A stretch of 64,000 nucleotides of DNA from contig NC_134031.1 of NCBI RefSeq assembly GCF_964204645.1, forward strand, positions 17,977,307 through 18,041,306, written 5' to 3'. The translations under genes and the position numbers were made by a program. Below, one piece after another: positions 12,322 to 24,236 of this stretch (position 1 is its first letter; every line of letters starts with the position of its first letter). This stretch comes from Tubulanus polymorphus. Lineage: Eukaryota; Nemertea; Palaeonemertea; Tubulaniformes; Tubulanidae. Below the pieces are notes generated by a model that saw only the letters and a list, made by a program, of their open reading frames with translations, ran no database searches and was not told the DNA's origin.

Positions 12322-12688
12322 TCATTGTCGTGTGTGTTACCTGGACTGGTTCCCGATTTTACAGAACCGCGGATACCAGTCTATTTGTCGTCTGTTTCGT
12401 ATTGTTGTCCTTTGGTGGCTGTTTTCGATTCCAAGCGTATTTAGTGCTTTGACAATTCAAAAAGACCTGCTTTTACTCTTTTACTCTTTATAAATAGCGC
12501 ACACGATGTTTTCAAACTTCGATGGTGGCGGAAATATCAAATATAATCTATACCCAAAGCAAGACAACCGTCCTAGAATCGGAAAAACAAATTACTGAAT
12601 TTACCAACCTCGAGACATTCCCCTGAAATATAAAACCAAAGCGCTATTTTGCATATTAAAAGTATCTGTTCCCACAGCTTTCGATGTT

Positions 12689-12694
12689 AATAAA
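12689..12694 (+). terminator. Polyadenylation signal AATAAA, first CAP gene (short form)
   Basis: AATAAA lies about 370 bases after the stop at 12321, supporting an mRNA that ends without using the downstream exons. Confidence 0.45.
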
Positions 12695-13697
12695 TGTTGT
12701 ATTGTATAGAAAGCTTTAAATGTCCGATCAAGGATGTAAAAAATCCATACATTTTTTATTGTTAATATTTATAATGTTACATTTATACGTATTTATATTT
12801 TATCATTCAATGATTCCTTGTCATATGTACGATGTGTTTCATCAGCATTGCGTAAGACGGATATCAACCCGGTTAAAAACATTTATACCTTCCTAAGCTA
12901 AGCAAGTAAAACCTCAAACCTATAAACTCCTTGGTGAAAGTAGCCCGATATCTACGAATAGATCATTCTGAAGTAAAACACTACGGACCAAGAATAAATT
13001 GTGTTTAGATATTAGAGAATACTCCATTGTCTGTGATCCAAATTCATAATCAATCGAAAAGGAATCAAAACCAATCTCAGGTTAAATCATTGTATTTATT
13101 CATTTATTTATTTATCGAAGTGATATATTACTGCCTGAGTCACCCGAACGTATTGCATGCGAGATATTTTATTCAAGAGGAAATATAATGATATTTATTA
13201 CGATTAGTCTTTTGGCCTTACTTTCATTTGCAAATGAACAGACGCAAAAGGATTTGCTTTCTGCCGTAAGCGTCGGAATATGTCTGACAATCGTCTCTTT
13301 TTATTATGTCGCTTGATTCGCTTGTTTTGCTTGCTGAATGTTAGGTAGATTATTAAACGGTGCCACGCTCTCATGATTCCCATACCGTCATCCTTACCTG
13401 CATATTCAATTTCCCAGGGTCGGTTTCAAGAATACTGTTTTTCTGTTTAACCGAGGGTTATCATGATAACCCACAGGCGCCTAAAGTTAGAGCCAATCAG
13501 GTTTAATTTATTCAGACGGTCCTTTTTTAGGTTATCATTACCAACTTCACTGATAAAACGTGTTTTTCTAGCGAGACATCGAAATATGTACAACCTTTTT
13601 TAAAAGCTAGCACATTATTGGAAATTATGTATCACGGTCTAAAAAGAACGTTATATAATTCGTCGGTGCCTTTCTTTTTACATTTTTCTGTGAATAG

Positions 13698-13793
13698 GTA
13701 TCCGATAAGATAAAATCCGATCAGAAATCCAAGGATAGCAGCAGCAGCAGCAGCAGTAGCAGTAGTAGCAGCAGTTCGGAGGATGAGGATGAG
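13698..13793 (+). CDS. Alternative Ser-rich exon of first CAP gene
   Basis: The exon is flanked by an acceptor (gtgaatag) and a gtaagt donor, both in phase 0, which matches the donor at 12310. It encodes VSDKIKSDQKSKD, then about 14 serines from AGC/AGT repeats, then an acidic EDEDE end. This Ser-acidic pattern resembles a casein kinase 2 substrate tail (inferred). No certain next exon follows; see 14268. Confidence 0.6.
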
Positions 13794-14267
13794 GTAAGTA
13801 CGAAAAGACAAACAAATCAAAACGAAGCAAACTCGCAAATAGCAGACGATATCATAAAATATTCAAACCCAAAATTCACAAAAAAACCTAATTTCATAAT
13901 GAAATCATAATTTTCTATCATCCAGAAATTCAAATGCCAAAATTTTCAATGAACTATCATATCACACATCTCAAATATCATTACTCTAGTTTACAAAAGT
14001 TCTCAGATTGAAATTCAGATATTCCGGACGTACTTATGTATGTTCATCAAGTCCAACTGATAACGAATTAAAAGTTTTTTCACCCAACCGCATAAAAAGA
14101 ACAATATGTCTCATTGCTCGACCAAATTCACGATCCTGTTGCACGACGCATCGTGGAGAAACGAACCGGGGTTCGTTCGAACTCGCGCGAGGGATTTTTT
14201 TGCGCTAATGTATATCCTCCGAAAAGTCAGAGGCATCGCGAGGCATCTGCTTTGAATTGCTGGCGAG

Positions 14268-14411
14268 TTCGGGATGAAAGTCGATGATTTCGATACCTGG
14301 CGTAAAACAAATAAACCGAAACGACCGGAAAATGATCCGCTGCACCAGAAAATGGTGAAAAGTCGGCAATTTCCACCGGCCGTTAATATTTGTAGATACA
14401 ATTTTCGATAA
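14268..14411 (+). CDS. Possible terminal exon of long CAP isoform
   Basis: The frame from 14268 (FGMKVDDFDTWRKTNKPK...) runs 47 codons to TAA at 14409 with codon use like the known exons. It is in phase 0 with the donor at 13794; the six-exon sum is 951 nt, divisible by three. The acceptor (ctggcgag) is weak and I recognise no homologue. Confidence 0.3.
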   Translation, partial: FGMKVDDFDTWRKTNKPKRPENDPLHQKMVKSRQFPPAVNICRYNFR

Positions 14412-15467
14412 TACTTCTCACAATGCGAGGATGTAATGCTCAACGCGTAACAAATATGAAATGCGGAATGAGAAAATGATGTAATCTTTACGGACGTCTC
14501 GGGCTCTAGAAAACATGAACACGCGTGTTTCAGAAAGATAACCATAGCGCATTAAGAAAACATCAAAAACATCATATTCTGAAATGTTCCCGTGTTAAAA
14601 TAGCGATAGAATTGCCTATAACATTGTTTTCTTTTGATGAGTTACCCGAGGACCACACTGATTCTATACTGTGTTTGTATCATACGGCGCATGCCTTCAA
14701 TTCTCGTCGGATAAACAGGTAAACATAAACTCCCAGTTTCTAAAGTTTCGAGTTGGTTACTGGTGCAGGTATTTGCCAACACAATGCTTCCTTAATCACA
14801 AGGAATTAATTGCTGCGCTTTGGAATTCGTTTGTGTAGAAATCTTCAGTTAATGAATTATATATACCCGAATCATTCGGTTCGTTATATCATAATTTGAT
14901 AGGATATTAACAAGGATGTAATCCAAGAAGGGGAAACGATATAAGAGCGGAGATAAAAACCAGGTTTTATCACAACCTCGGAGAAGTTTTTGTCAGAGAT
15001 GATACGAAGATGCCGATGCTATAGGGTATATAATACAAGATTTTTACGTTTTTGACGTAAAGCGGCAAGGCAGAAGTTACCGGTAATAATATCTGATACG
15101 CAAAAACCTCGACAATAAACAGAACGGCGTAAAATACAACAAATAAAACGCGTACTAAAATCTCCGGTACCTCACAATATTAGCGATTCGGGAGTTATTA
15201 CTATGGTTTAAGAGAAGTTGGGTTCTTCTGTCGTTAATCTTCTGGAAGGAAGGATAGAAAAATACTGCGGCCGCAAAGTTCAGTCCGCTTGTGCGGGCCG
15301 TGTAAAAACTGCGAACGCGTCGCATCAGTGCGCGTGTCATTATTTAGGTGTTGAAATTCCGTCGCAAAAGTTTCATTTTCGAAAGAAAAAACGAAGAGAT
15401 ACGAAAATACGAGTTTTATTCTAATATCGATAAAGGAAAACTTGACTGCACTTTCCTAAATTCAACC

Positions 15468-15515
15468 ATGGATTATCAACTGCTTGGTGTAGGTTTGGCG
15501 GCCATGCCATTCATG
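15468..15515 (+). CDS. Possible alternative first exon of second CAP gene
   Basis: ATG in a strong context (CAACCATGG) opens 16 codons, MDYQLLGVGLAAMPFM, ending exactly at a gtaggt donor in phase 0. The acceptor at 17196 is also phase 0, so it can replace the MGNCCGSKK exon. The upstream 200 bases are CG-richer than average. It would give a short hydrophobic N-terminus instead of an acylated one. Confidence 0.4.
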
Positions 15516-16169
15516 GTAGGTAAATCTTCAGCACAATCATTTGGTGTAAAAAAGAATCGAAACCAGAATTGGATTTTACGGAAACAAAGCAGGAATGATA
15601 AAAGATAACGATTTTTGAAAAATTATCTTAACTCGAAACAGCATGGGAAAATTGATGATCCAATTTTCTGTTTGATCTGTGAGACGCATCATTCTTATGC
15701 CGAACTCTGTGCTCATACTTCCTTTCCGCAAATTTGGGCTCTCTTAAGCTGTAAGAATTAAGTTAAAAAACAGGAAAAGTGATGGGTGATTTGGTTGTTT
15801 GAAAATATATTCAGCTAGTGATCCGAAACGTCTATCTGCGGAAAACAAATCGTATAAGAATGAAAAAAGTTCGTGATTATTATCTAGGTTTTTTCTTTAG
15901 CTGTATTGATAAAGTTTCAAAACAGGATCAATTGGACAATTTGGTTCTTTGAAAAATATTCAGCCAGTAATCCTTAGCAAATCCTAGAATGAAAAAAAAG
16001 TTCGTGATTCACTGGTTTTCCGCTACGCTGTTCTGTAGTATAGATATCTCTTGTCTATGAGAAATAATCCGCAGTATAACACATAGACACACAGCTGCGC
16101 GTCGTCTATAACGCCATCAAAACCGGCTTGGATTTTACAAAATATCACACAATCGAGTAAAGGTCCACA

Positions 16170-19100
16170 ATGGGTAATTGTTGCGGAAGTAAAAAGGCAA
16201 GTTTGAACTTTAGTTTACGAGGCTTCCGTGTTTTTCTTTAGCAACGACGAGAAAAAGAATGTAGAGTAGAGGCGTGCATTCCGACCATAATATTTTCATA
16301 TACAATTCTGTCTAATGACAATTCAATTTCTATCTTTTAAACACTTTGTGGAATTCGCTGTTCAATTTCGAGTCTCATTTTTGTTGAATTGTGAACAGAG
16401 CTCATCGTGTCCATCATATCAATGAAATATACATGCTACGATGTAACGACTTGTAGGGGATGGGAATTTCATTGTTTTTGATATCACAATTTTCTGGCGA
16501 TTTTCTGTGTTTTATGAGTTGAATAATTCCGATGTACATAGGTATATATATATATATATATAAACGGCTTTATTTGTGTTAAGTCTATCGATAGAAACTC
16601 AGCTGATTAAAAAGGTTCATATAAAGTACACATATAGGCAACGAGGACAATACGACAGCTGTTTCGTTGGATCAAATACCCCTCACATGCCTGGATCTGG
16701 CTCGATTTATCTTTTTACCCACGTATTGAATATTATATAAACATATTACAAAATATAGAAATAGCATTAAAATGTTCTCAAATGCGTTGTTGGGATAAGC
16801 ATATTCGTAACGAGCTTAAAATAAGATTGAAAACGATGAATATAAGTCAAATAGACATGCATATATTCATTTGAATCATTCATTTGAATCATTCATTTGA
16901 TTCCTACTGTCAAATACAACTGGACCATTGCGGGCTCGCAATCTGATGAAGACATGTCCGACTACAATTTTCTACAGATTAAGCTAGATTAGTTTAATTA
17001 GCCCGTTTTCTGGTTACGTCACTTTTATGTTTACGTCTAACGCTTGTGGGGGAAAAATGTAGAACTAAAATAAATCGACGATCATCCGCTCTAGACTACA
17101 ACGATGAGCCGGAGACTGGAGCAGATCCGGTTGAGCTGGAAAACATTTTAGTTCATTTTCAGTATAAAAATAATGCGTAATTTTTCTCCTTTCAGGACAC
17201 CACCATCAAAGATAAAGACTTGAAAAAGTTCATCAAAGAAGCAGTTCACGCCCACAATAAACACAGAAAACAGCACAACGCCCCGCCTATCAAACACAGC
17301 AAACAACTGAGTAAAATCGCCCAGCAGTGGGCCAACCATCTGGCGAGCACGGGCACTTTCCAGCACAGTAGCAACGAATTAAAAGGCGAAAAACTGGGTG
17401 AAAACATCGCTAATAAATGGAGCAGTCGTGGAGCTGAGTACACAGGTACTTTTACGTATATAAACTGCAACACTACGTGCATTAGGTGCGATTTTATAGT
17501 CTGGAGATCAGAAACAGGTTCTACTGTGTGGTGGTCGGGTTTAAACCCAAATCGTTTATTACGAAGTCGCCGCCGGAAAACATGCTTTTATGGCTTCCAA
17601 AGTCTCATCCATAGAAGCTAGATCGTCATATATCTTTTACTAGAGAATATAGTTGATTTCTAACTTATGATGAGTTTTTATCATCCTGCCTTTTATTGCA
17701 CGCGATCATTGTGTGTCAAAATGATGAACCGAACCTTTTGTTATGAGACATGTATACTAAATCCCACCGTTCACTCCGTTGAGTCAGGTAAAAAGAATTC
17801 AAATCAGGGAATCTGATATAAGTGGCTGTATTAGTCAGCTTCCCGTCTGAAAATACCAGACTGAATAAATCTCGATGGTTAGTTTTCATGCCTGGAGGTA
17901 TTAATTTGATTACTTTGGTAGAGACACACGGTGCATTTATTGCTGGGTTTCGATATCATTTATACTACACTGCATTGCGTATTCCGAGAATTCATCTCAA
18001 ATTTATATACAGGCTATATATCAGAGAGGTAAGACAGAGAATACCTGTACTTTTAAGTCTGGACAGGTGAATGTTGTTACTAGATCGAAAGGTTACTGAA
18101 GCATAGATGATTTCATCACACGTCGTGTAATTTTCGAACCTTTCTCGAAATCAAGTATGAACTATATGTAATGGGCTGTTAATAAGGTGAATGTTTCCAC
18201 AAGCATCACCTGCAATCGGCTAAACAGTTTACTGATAAAAGTAAACTAATACAAATATCTAAACTTATCATCTAAAAATACCCCGTAAGTGATATGCAAT
18301 AGGCGTATAAAGAGGAAGAAAACTCGGCTAAGAAAAAAATTACGCAACAAAAGCGGAAATATTTCGCTGAGATGTCTGTCTGATGTAAACTAGAACTAGC
18401 TGAAAAACACTAATATATGGTTAACGTATATTCATAGATCTCAGAAGAGACATTTTTATCGTATGCATTTCGCAAACCACAAAATGTGAGTTATGCTGCA
18501 TCCGAAATGACCTCATAGCAATGATCGATAATTCCAAATTCATAAGAAAGTTCAACAACGTATGAATCAGTCAGATGTTATTTAAGCCCAGATCATTTAC
18601 TCGATACATTGCACATCGGCATTGGAACTGAATAGAAACCACGTAACCGCTTACGTTCCTGACAGTAAGACAAATATATGTATCCAATGTTAACTTCTAC
18701 TACGTAAATATACATTTGTTTTATTTACCATCTAACATCAACGTCGAGTGCGGTGAATCAACTGTTTATAATATATATATATATATATTACCTAAAATAT
18801 GATAATGAAAATAATTTTGGTGTACGGTACTCAGAACAGATTCAGCAACGGTTATTCTGACTCGTTACAGGTCAAGAAGTGGTTGATCAGTGGTACAGCG
18901 AAGAACCTCGATACGATTATAGTGGAACCTCCAGAACTCTAAGCGCCGGTAAGAATGCGTATTCTCATTGCTTTCTTTTGGAAATGAATCGAAATTTCCC
19001 CTTTAATTGACAAAAGCTTCTTGCGTTGCCAAACACTCAAAATCTAGTACCCGGTACCGAAATTCTTCCCCGCGATATAGCCTCAAATTCACAAACCTGC

Positions 19101-19313
19101 TTCTTGTTGTCTTTTACATTAGAATACGTTTTACAAATGGTTTGTATTTATCTTTTCGCAGGTCACTTCACGCAGGTCGTGTGGTGCGGCAGTAAAGAAG
19201 TTGGTCTAGGTAAAGCTAAGGCTAAGGACGGAAAGGTCATCGTCGTGGCCAATTACAAGCCGGCCGGTAACGTTATCGGCCGCTTCAAGGAAAACGTTAA
19301 AGAGAAGAAATAA
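16170..19313 (+). CDS. GAPR-1/GLIPR2-like CAP-domain protein, second copy, acylation-type N-terminus
   Basis: Exons are 16170-16196, 17196-17445, 18871-18948 and 19162-19313 (507 nt, 168 residues; human GLIPR2 has 154). Exon 1 encodes MGNCCGSKK: Gly2 and a small residue at position 6-7 suit N-myristoylation and Cys4/Cys5 suit palmitoylation. Its donor is gcaagt, a GC-AG intron. The CAP domain is complete: [34 protein letters not shown] and [12 protein letters not shown]-1 proteins bind Golgi and raft membranes through a myristoyl group and acidic lipids; the same location is inferred here. The exon boundaries match the first CAP gene (after the YT and AG residues), showing tandem duplication. 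Unlike that gene, this one ends right after the domain (ENVKEKK) with no extension. Confidence 0.9.
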
Positions 19314-19329
19314 ACTAATTTTCCACATA

Positions 19330-19335
19330 AATAAA
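19330..19335 (+). terminator. Possible polyadenylation signal, second CAP gene
   Basis: AATAAA occurs 17 bases after the stop codon. This is unusually close, so another downstream signal may be used instead. Confidence 0.3.
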
Positions 19336-20534
19336 TAACATTTCGATCGCTCGATGCTGAGGAGAGATGACGATGAACGCTACAATATGTACAAAATAGC
19401 TATGGAGTTATTCGGTTAATATTTATATGCTTATAAAACTTTCGCAAATGATGAGGATTCGATGCTGTAGACGCAAAAACGACATGAGTATCACCTCTAC
19501 CGTTCCGAATATATAAATATATATATATATGATTAAGATCATCATTGACATAATTAGGATTTGATACGCAGAAACCCGCCCGACCATTGATCGTTTTTGA
19601 AATCGCAGGGAAATTAAATTCACTGAAAATATATCACTATGCATAACGTTCAGAAGTTCGAATATTGCTCAAAACGTAGTTAAGAAACGATAATTATTCT
19701 TACGCTTAATTTCTTTTCACAAAGAATCGGGTTAAGGTTTAGCAGGAAATTCCCAATCGATGCTACCATCATTTTACGTTTTAGTATTATCTCGACATTC
19801 AAAAGTCAGTAATTGTGTTCTTTGTAAATAATGCTTTTATATTCAGAAGATCATCACCGACAGTGAATGAAGTGGACACTTTTCCTGGAACAAGTTTTTT
19901 TAACGTATATTTACTTTTTTCCAACGAAAAATAAAGTGTCATCAAATTACAGTAATGATCATGTAGGCCGACGTAAAAATATTGAGTTGTCTAATTTCTG
20001 TTATAAGCTCGTCCATATCTGCATGAGTAATAAATTGTATTCTTTATGTCCATTATCAGTGTCTTCAAAATAAAAGTTGTATATGAATATATATACATAT
20101 ATACCACTTGTCTCATAAAATAACATTTCTTTTGTTGGTTCGGGTCTCTGAACATTCTCATTACCTAGGGCCATCTCTGGGTATCTGAATACTTCAGGGT
20201 TTGTTTTAACCCAAATGAGTAATTCAAATAATATAATTCAAATCAAATAACTACATGTAGTGGACTTCGCTAAAAATTTACCGTTACGTTAGTTACGATT
20301 TCGTACAATAGTCTGTCAGAACATCGTTCACTATTTTCCAATTCGAGTGCCTCAAAGTTAAAACTGTCAAGATTTACTACGTGGCAGCCAAGAAAATCAT
20401 TCCTCGACAAAAGTTTTAGGACGAGCAAGAGAAACAGAATCATCCAAAAGATACAGCGGTGTATAAAACCGCAACCATCAAAATCGAGCCACCAAAACTA
20501 ACTACAAAATATCTCATTATTTACAGGTAGAGAA
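19336..20534. other. Spacer between second CAP gene and PIGP, no gene seen
   Basis: AT-rich DNA with a short AT microsatellite near 19513-19531 and no splice-bounded coding stretch. It separates two convergent genes and probably holds the 3' UTR of the second CAP gene. Confidence 0.5.
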
Positions 20535-20540
20535 TTTATT
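20535..20540 (-). terminator. Polyadenylation signal AATAAA, PIGP
   Basis: TTTATT on the plus strand reads AATAAA on the minus strand, about 146 bases beyond the PIGP stop. Confidence 0.5.
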
Positions 20541-20685
20541 ATAAAATGTGATAAAGACATCAACAGTTCAAGGTATTAAAGACCTATTAAAATATAACAT
20601 CATATTTGCATTATTCAGTACATGTGTACATTATGTCAGTGCTGAGACAAGTAAATGCTGAAGTATCAATATCAATATGAATTGA

Positions 20686-21597
20686 TCAATTATTTTCCAT
20701 ATAAAGTATCCTATTGACTTCCGATATATCCATGTCGCCGATGGGTGGCACGCAACCCTCAGGCAAGTCAGTCTTTATCGTCTTCGCAAATTTATCTGTA
20801 GATAATCAACATTTCATCGACTTAGAAAATGCGAGTGTAATACAAAACCTAATGAGAACCAATGATAAATTCGTTTTAATGAAATACCTGTAATAGTTTG
20901 CATGGAATCACAGGGAGCTGTTAACAGAAAATTTGATGCAACATAGAATATTATAATGAAAACGAACGCAACAGATCCATACACTGGTGCAGCAAAAGCC
21001 CAGTACCTGGAATTAGAAAATAATATTTACACTTTATTGTCAATGATTAATATAAAACAAATGAAAAACATCATTAATTGGTGAAACTTCATGGTAATCT
21101 CACTTTTGCGGCCAATACGTGAGTCCAACTGCCTCCAACCAAGATAAAGGTATAAATGCCCAAATAATATACAAGCCTGAAAATTGTAGAATCAAAACAT
21201 GCATCACTGACAGAAAGGAAGGAGCTCTTGCAAGTAGGCTAGGAAAGGTAGTAATAGTATGGCTTCGTTAAATTCACATACATCAAAGGCACTTAATTGA
21301 CGGATGATTGTTTACATCATTTAAATACTATAAAATTGAGGAAGGAGTGATTGGGCGTACAGCAATAACCAGGTAAGCCCAGCAGGTTGGGCAAAACTGA
21401 TAGTCCAAACTGATAACAACAAGATTAATTCATTTGCATTTGTTGATCTTAAATTAAAGCCAAAGGAAAGGACGAGGTTTTTCGTTCGTACTTAACTCAC
21501 ATAGACCTATGATTCCGAAAAGGTAGAGTACAAATCCATATATGGCCCTCTCGGGTGTAGGACTAGGTGAATGTTCGGGTTCTGACTTCTTTTTCAT
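20686..21597 (-). CDS. PIGP: PIG-P, subunit of GPI N-acetylglucosaminyltransferase
   Basis: Four exons in transcription order: 21597-21501, 21176-21104, 21006-20888 and 20795-20686 (399 nt, 132 residues; human PIGP has about 134). Donors are gtgagt, gtgaga and gtattt. The N-terminal [19 protein letters not shown] matches the family, followed by a first membrane segment, the hallmark [10 protein letters not shown] and LTYWPQKYWA motifs, a second membrane helix ([17 protein letters not shown]) and a C-terminal tail with [22 protein letters not shown] belongs to the PIG-A/C/H/Q/P/Y complex that adds GlcNAc to phosphatidylinositol on the cytosolic face of the ER, the first step of GPI-anchor synthesis. 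The gene is missed by simple open-frame searches because all exons are short. Confidence 0.93.
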
Positions 21598-21911
21598 TGC
21601 GGTAACCTTATAAAATTCAAAATTCACTCGCAAAACCCGGAAGTAAACCGGAAGTCAATAGGTTAGTCGCACTATTTACCGAATAAAAAAGTTATAGAAG
21701 TAGAGCAACAAAAACTTAAGGAACCTTGGAAATTCAGCCAATACCTCCATTTTTCCATGATATTTGGGTATTTATTTATCAAAATATTATCCCTACGTTG
21801 CAATAACGGATATTTACCATTCAACGACGTGTCGAAGAATTAAGAAATTGATCTAAAACTTTTTCGTTCGGTAATTATCGTCAGCAATCGAATAGCGTCC
21901 TCGACAACAAA
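21598..21911. promoter_or_regulatory. Probable bidirectional promoter
   Basis: These 314 bases separate the divergent start codons of PIGP (minus) and the short gene at 21912 (plus). Such head-to-head spacing usually implies a shared promoter; no TATA box is obvious. Inferred from layout only. Confidence 0.45.
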
Positions 21912-22230
21912 ATGGCGACCATCAACAGCGGCGCAAGAGCTTGGCATAATTTCATCGATAAAAACACTACAATCCAAGCTCCGTGGGATCGTCTTCAGCA
22001 TCCATCACCAAACGGCAGTATCCCTATTTGCATCTGCCTGAAGTATGTAGAGGAAATAGCTTTGAAGGTAATGAAAAATAAATGTCCACCTTTCTGACCT
22101 CAATATCTGACCTCAAGACAAAATTTGGACCTTAAAGTTTAGTATTTTTTGGCTCCCAAAATTCTTATTGCTGCATTATATTTAACAGAGAGGTGTGGAA
22201 TCGAAATCAATCGAATGTTGGTTGGAATGA
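21912..22230 (+). CDS. Unidentified short gene, head-to-head with PIGP
   Basis: Exon 1 is 21912-22067: ATG in a good context (AAAATGG), 52 codons starting MATINSGARAWHNFI, ending at a gtaatg donor in phase 0. An acceptor at 22188 (tttaacag) opens RGVESKSIECWLE and a TGA at 22228, giving a 65-residue product if this is the last exon. The protein is not recognised; the Arg-Gly-Val segment after KYVEEIALK loosely recalls the first helix of RhoGAP domains, too weakly to name. It could be the first part of a longer gene with another splice choice. The exon 1 call is more secure than exon 2. Confidence 0.45.
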
Positions 22231-22353
22231 TCAGACATGTCAGTTATCACCACAAAATCTTCCATTTAATTGTACAAATCCACACACAGCGTTACTCTGA
22301 GTTGCCCCACGAAGTTCGCAATTTAGAAATTAAACGCACTGAAAACATCTTCA

Positions 22354-22408
22354 CCCGTCAAGGGATTCGAACCCACTACGCTAAAGCTGTTCTCTGAACC
22401 CCTTGACC
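22354..22408 (-). repeat. tRNA-like fragment (SINE-type or pseudogene)
   Basis: On the minus strand GTCAAGG and CCCTTGAC pair as an acceptor-like stem around a GGGTTCGAATCCC T-arm that includes a polymerase III B box. It is too short, about 55 bases, for a complete tRNA and lacks a clear anticodon arm. Confidence 0.35.
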
Positions 22409-24024
22409 TCATGAGTCGTTGGAGTCGTTACTAGCCGACCAGAATCCGGTCGTACCAATCACAGCGCTTGTAACAAACCGACAGTAGACTTCTGTTGGTT
22501 TTCCCGTTAAATGGACCAATCAGCGACGTTTTACCGAACAAGGAAGTATTTCGCAAATCGATATATAACGTCATGCGCAACAGCGCCAGTAATGAAATCA
22601 CGCTTCGTGAGGCCAGGGGGCTGGTGGAAGCGAGTTTGGGAGTGATACTGGACCCCTGGCAAGCGAGGATGACTGAAAATGGCTCTGTCAATTGTTTGTT
22701 TCATAGCATAAAAACTATTTTCAAACGATTCAAATTCTGGAACTTTAGTACAGCATATTGATGATCTAGACATAAAATGCATTACAGGAGTTCAATAACC
22801 AGTGTTGTTCATGTCACAGTCAGTGGTGCCCTCTAGAGAGCAAACACTCAACTATCGTATCTAACCTGCTGACTGATAATTACCGTAACCTCACTGGAGA
22901 GAAAATAGCGGTTCCCTTGAGACAGGCCTCTATATAGGCCTAGTAGTATTGTGTTAGAAAGTGGTTTATTCGAAATTCATGAATAATTGATATGAGAACT
23001 GGTTTTTTCGCGTTTTCTAAATCTCTTTTATGTTTTCGTGACAGCAGATGTATTTTTATATGTGAATAATTGTAAGCTATTCGATCAATATTGAATCTGA
23101 TGAATGGCCTGTTTTAACCAGACACACCACGCGTCCTCATTTACTTTGCGACGGTAAAATGTACGTATTCGAATCGAATAGAGGGTTTTTTTGTAATGAA
23201 AATCGTGACTTGAATGCTTGTTGATTAAGTCGTGGTGACGCAGTATAATAGTTCGTTTAAAAACGGGACCGTCTTATCAACCGCGGCTCCAATACATGTA
23301 TACGATATGTACAGCCTATATCACGGAAAGAGGATTTAAATTGTATCTGGATCCAATAATCAACAGGAATATGACTCTATAAATTTTGATCGGTAACGAA
23401 TAAAGGGAATTTTTGTGTATAGGCTACTTAAAACGGAAAGTGGGAATGCTCTTCAAATATTTGAAAATAGAGAAATACCTGGTACTGATATATGTTTTCT
23501 ATTTGTATGGTATGGATACATTTAAATAATTTCAATGCTCAGAATTCAAGTGAGCTGTTTGTGACAGGGTCAGTCGGTTAGAGTCAACCAGTTGATTTAT
23601 AAGTTAATTATAACTATGGTATTTATCCACCAGCTATCCTTAACCAATTTTTAGCAACTGGCCCCTGTTTTTTAAAGTTTAAGCTTATCCGTATGATTAC
23701 TTGAATACGCAAATTCTAGCTCACTGTGATGCTCGACAAGTGAGATTTGATAAGGTTTTAGAGCAGTATAAACATGTCTGTTTGTAGTTCTCGCACATAT
23801 TTCAGCTTATCAATCAATTGCTGCTGTGTTTTCAAATAGTTTTGATGATTTTATGGCTGTATTTTACTGTAAGTGTACAACTGTATTTTGTCCCTAGCAA
23901 TAAACTTTAAGCCGATATAAGCGTTTTAATGCGAATTTGAACACTACACTCACCTGCAGGTAGTAAGGGACTATTCTATACGAAAACTAGTTTTTCATTC
24001 TGTGAATTCTATCTTTAAACTGCG

Positions 24025-24236
24025 AAACTATTACAAAACAGGACTGATCAGTTCTTTTAGCTCGTAGGTCATAGAATACCTCGCTGGTACGCTCAAGTGA
24101 TTTGAAATACATGGAATATGACTCTGCAAAACTATTACAAAACAGGACTGATCAGTTCTTTTAGCTCGTAGGTCATAGAATACCTCGCAGGTCATAGAAT
24201 ACCTCGCTGATACGCTCGAGTGACTTGAAATACATG
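24025..24236. repeat. 104-bp tandem duplication with inner 20-bp repeat
   Basis: The unit beginning AAACTATTACAAAACAGG recurs at 24129. Both copies read on through CTGATCAGTTCTTTTAGCTC to GAAATACATG. Inside copy 2 the AGGTCATAGAATACCTCGC segment is itself repeated. Confidence 0.9.

Noticed and set aside
22431-22782. Overlapping frames on both strands of 80-90 codons
   Set aside because: None is splice-bounded or recognisable; the region looks like repeat or promoter DNA.
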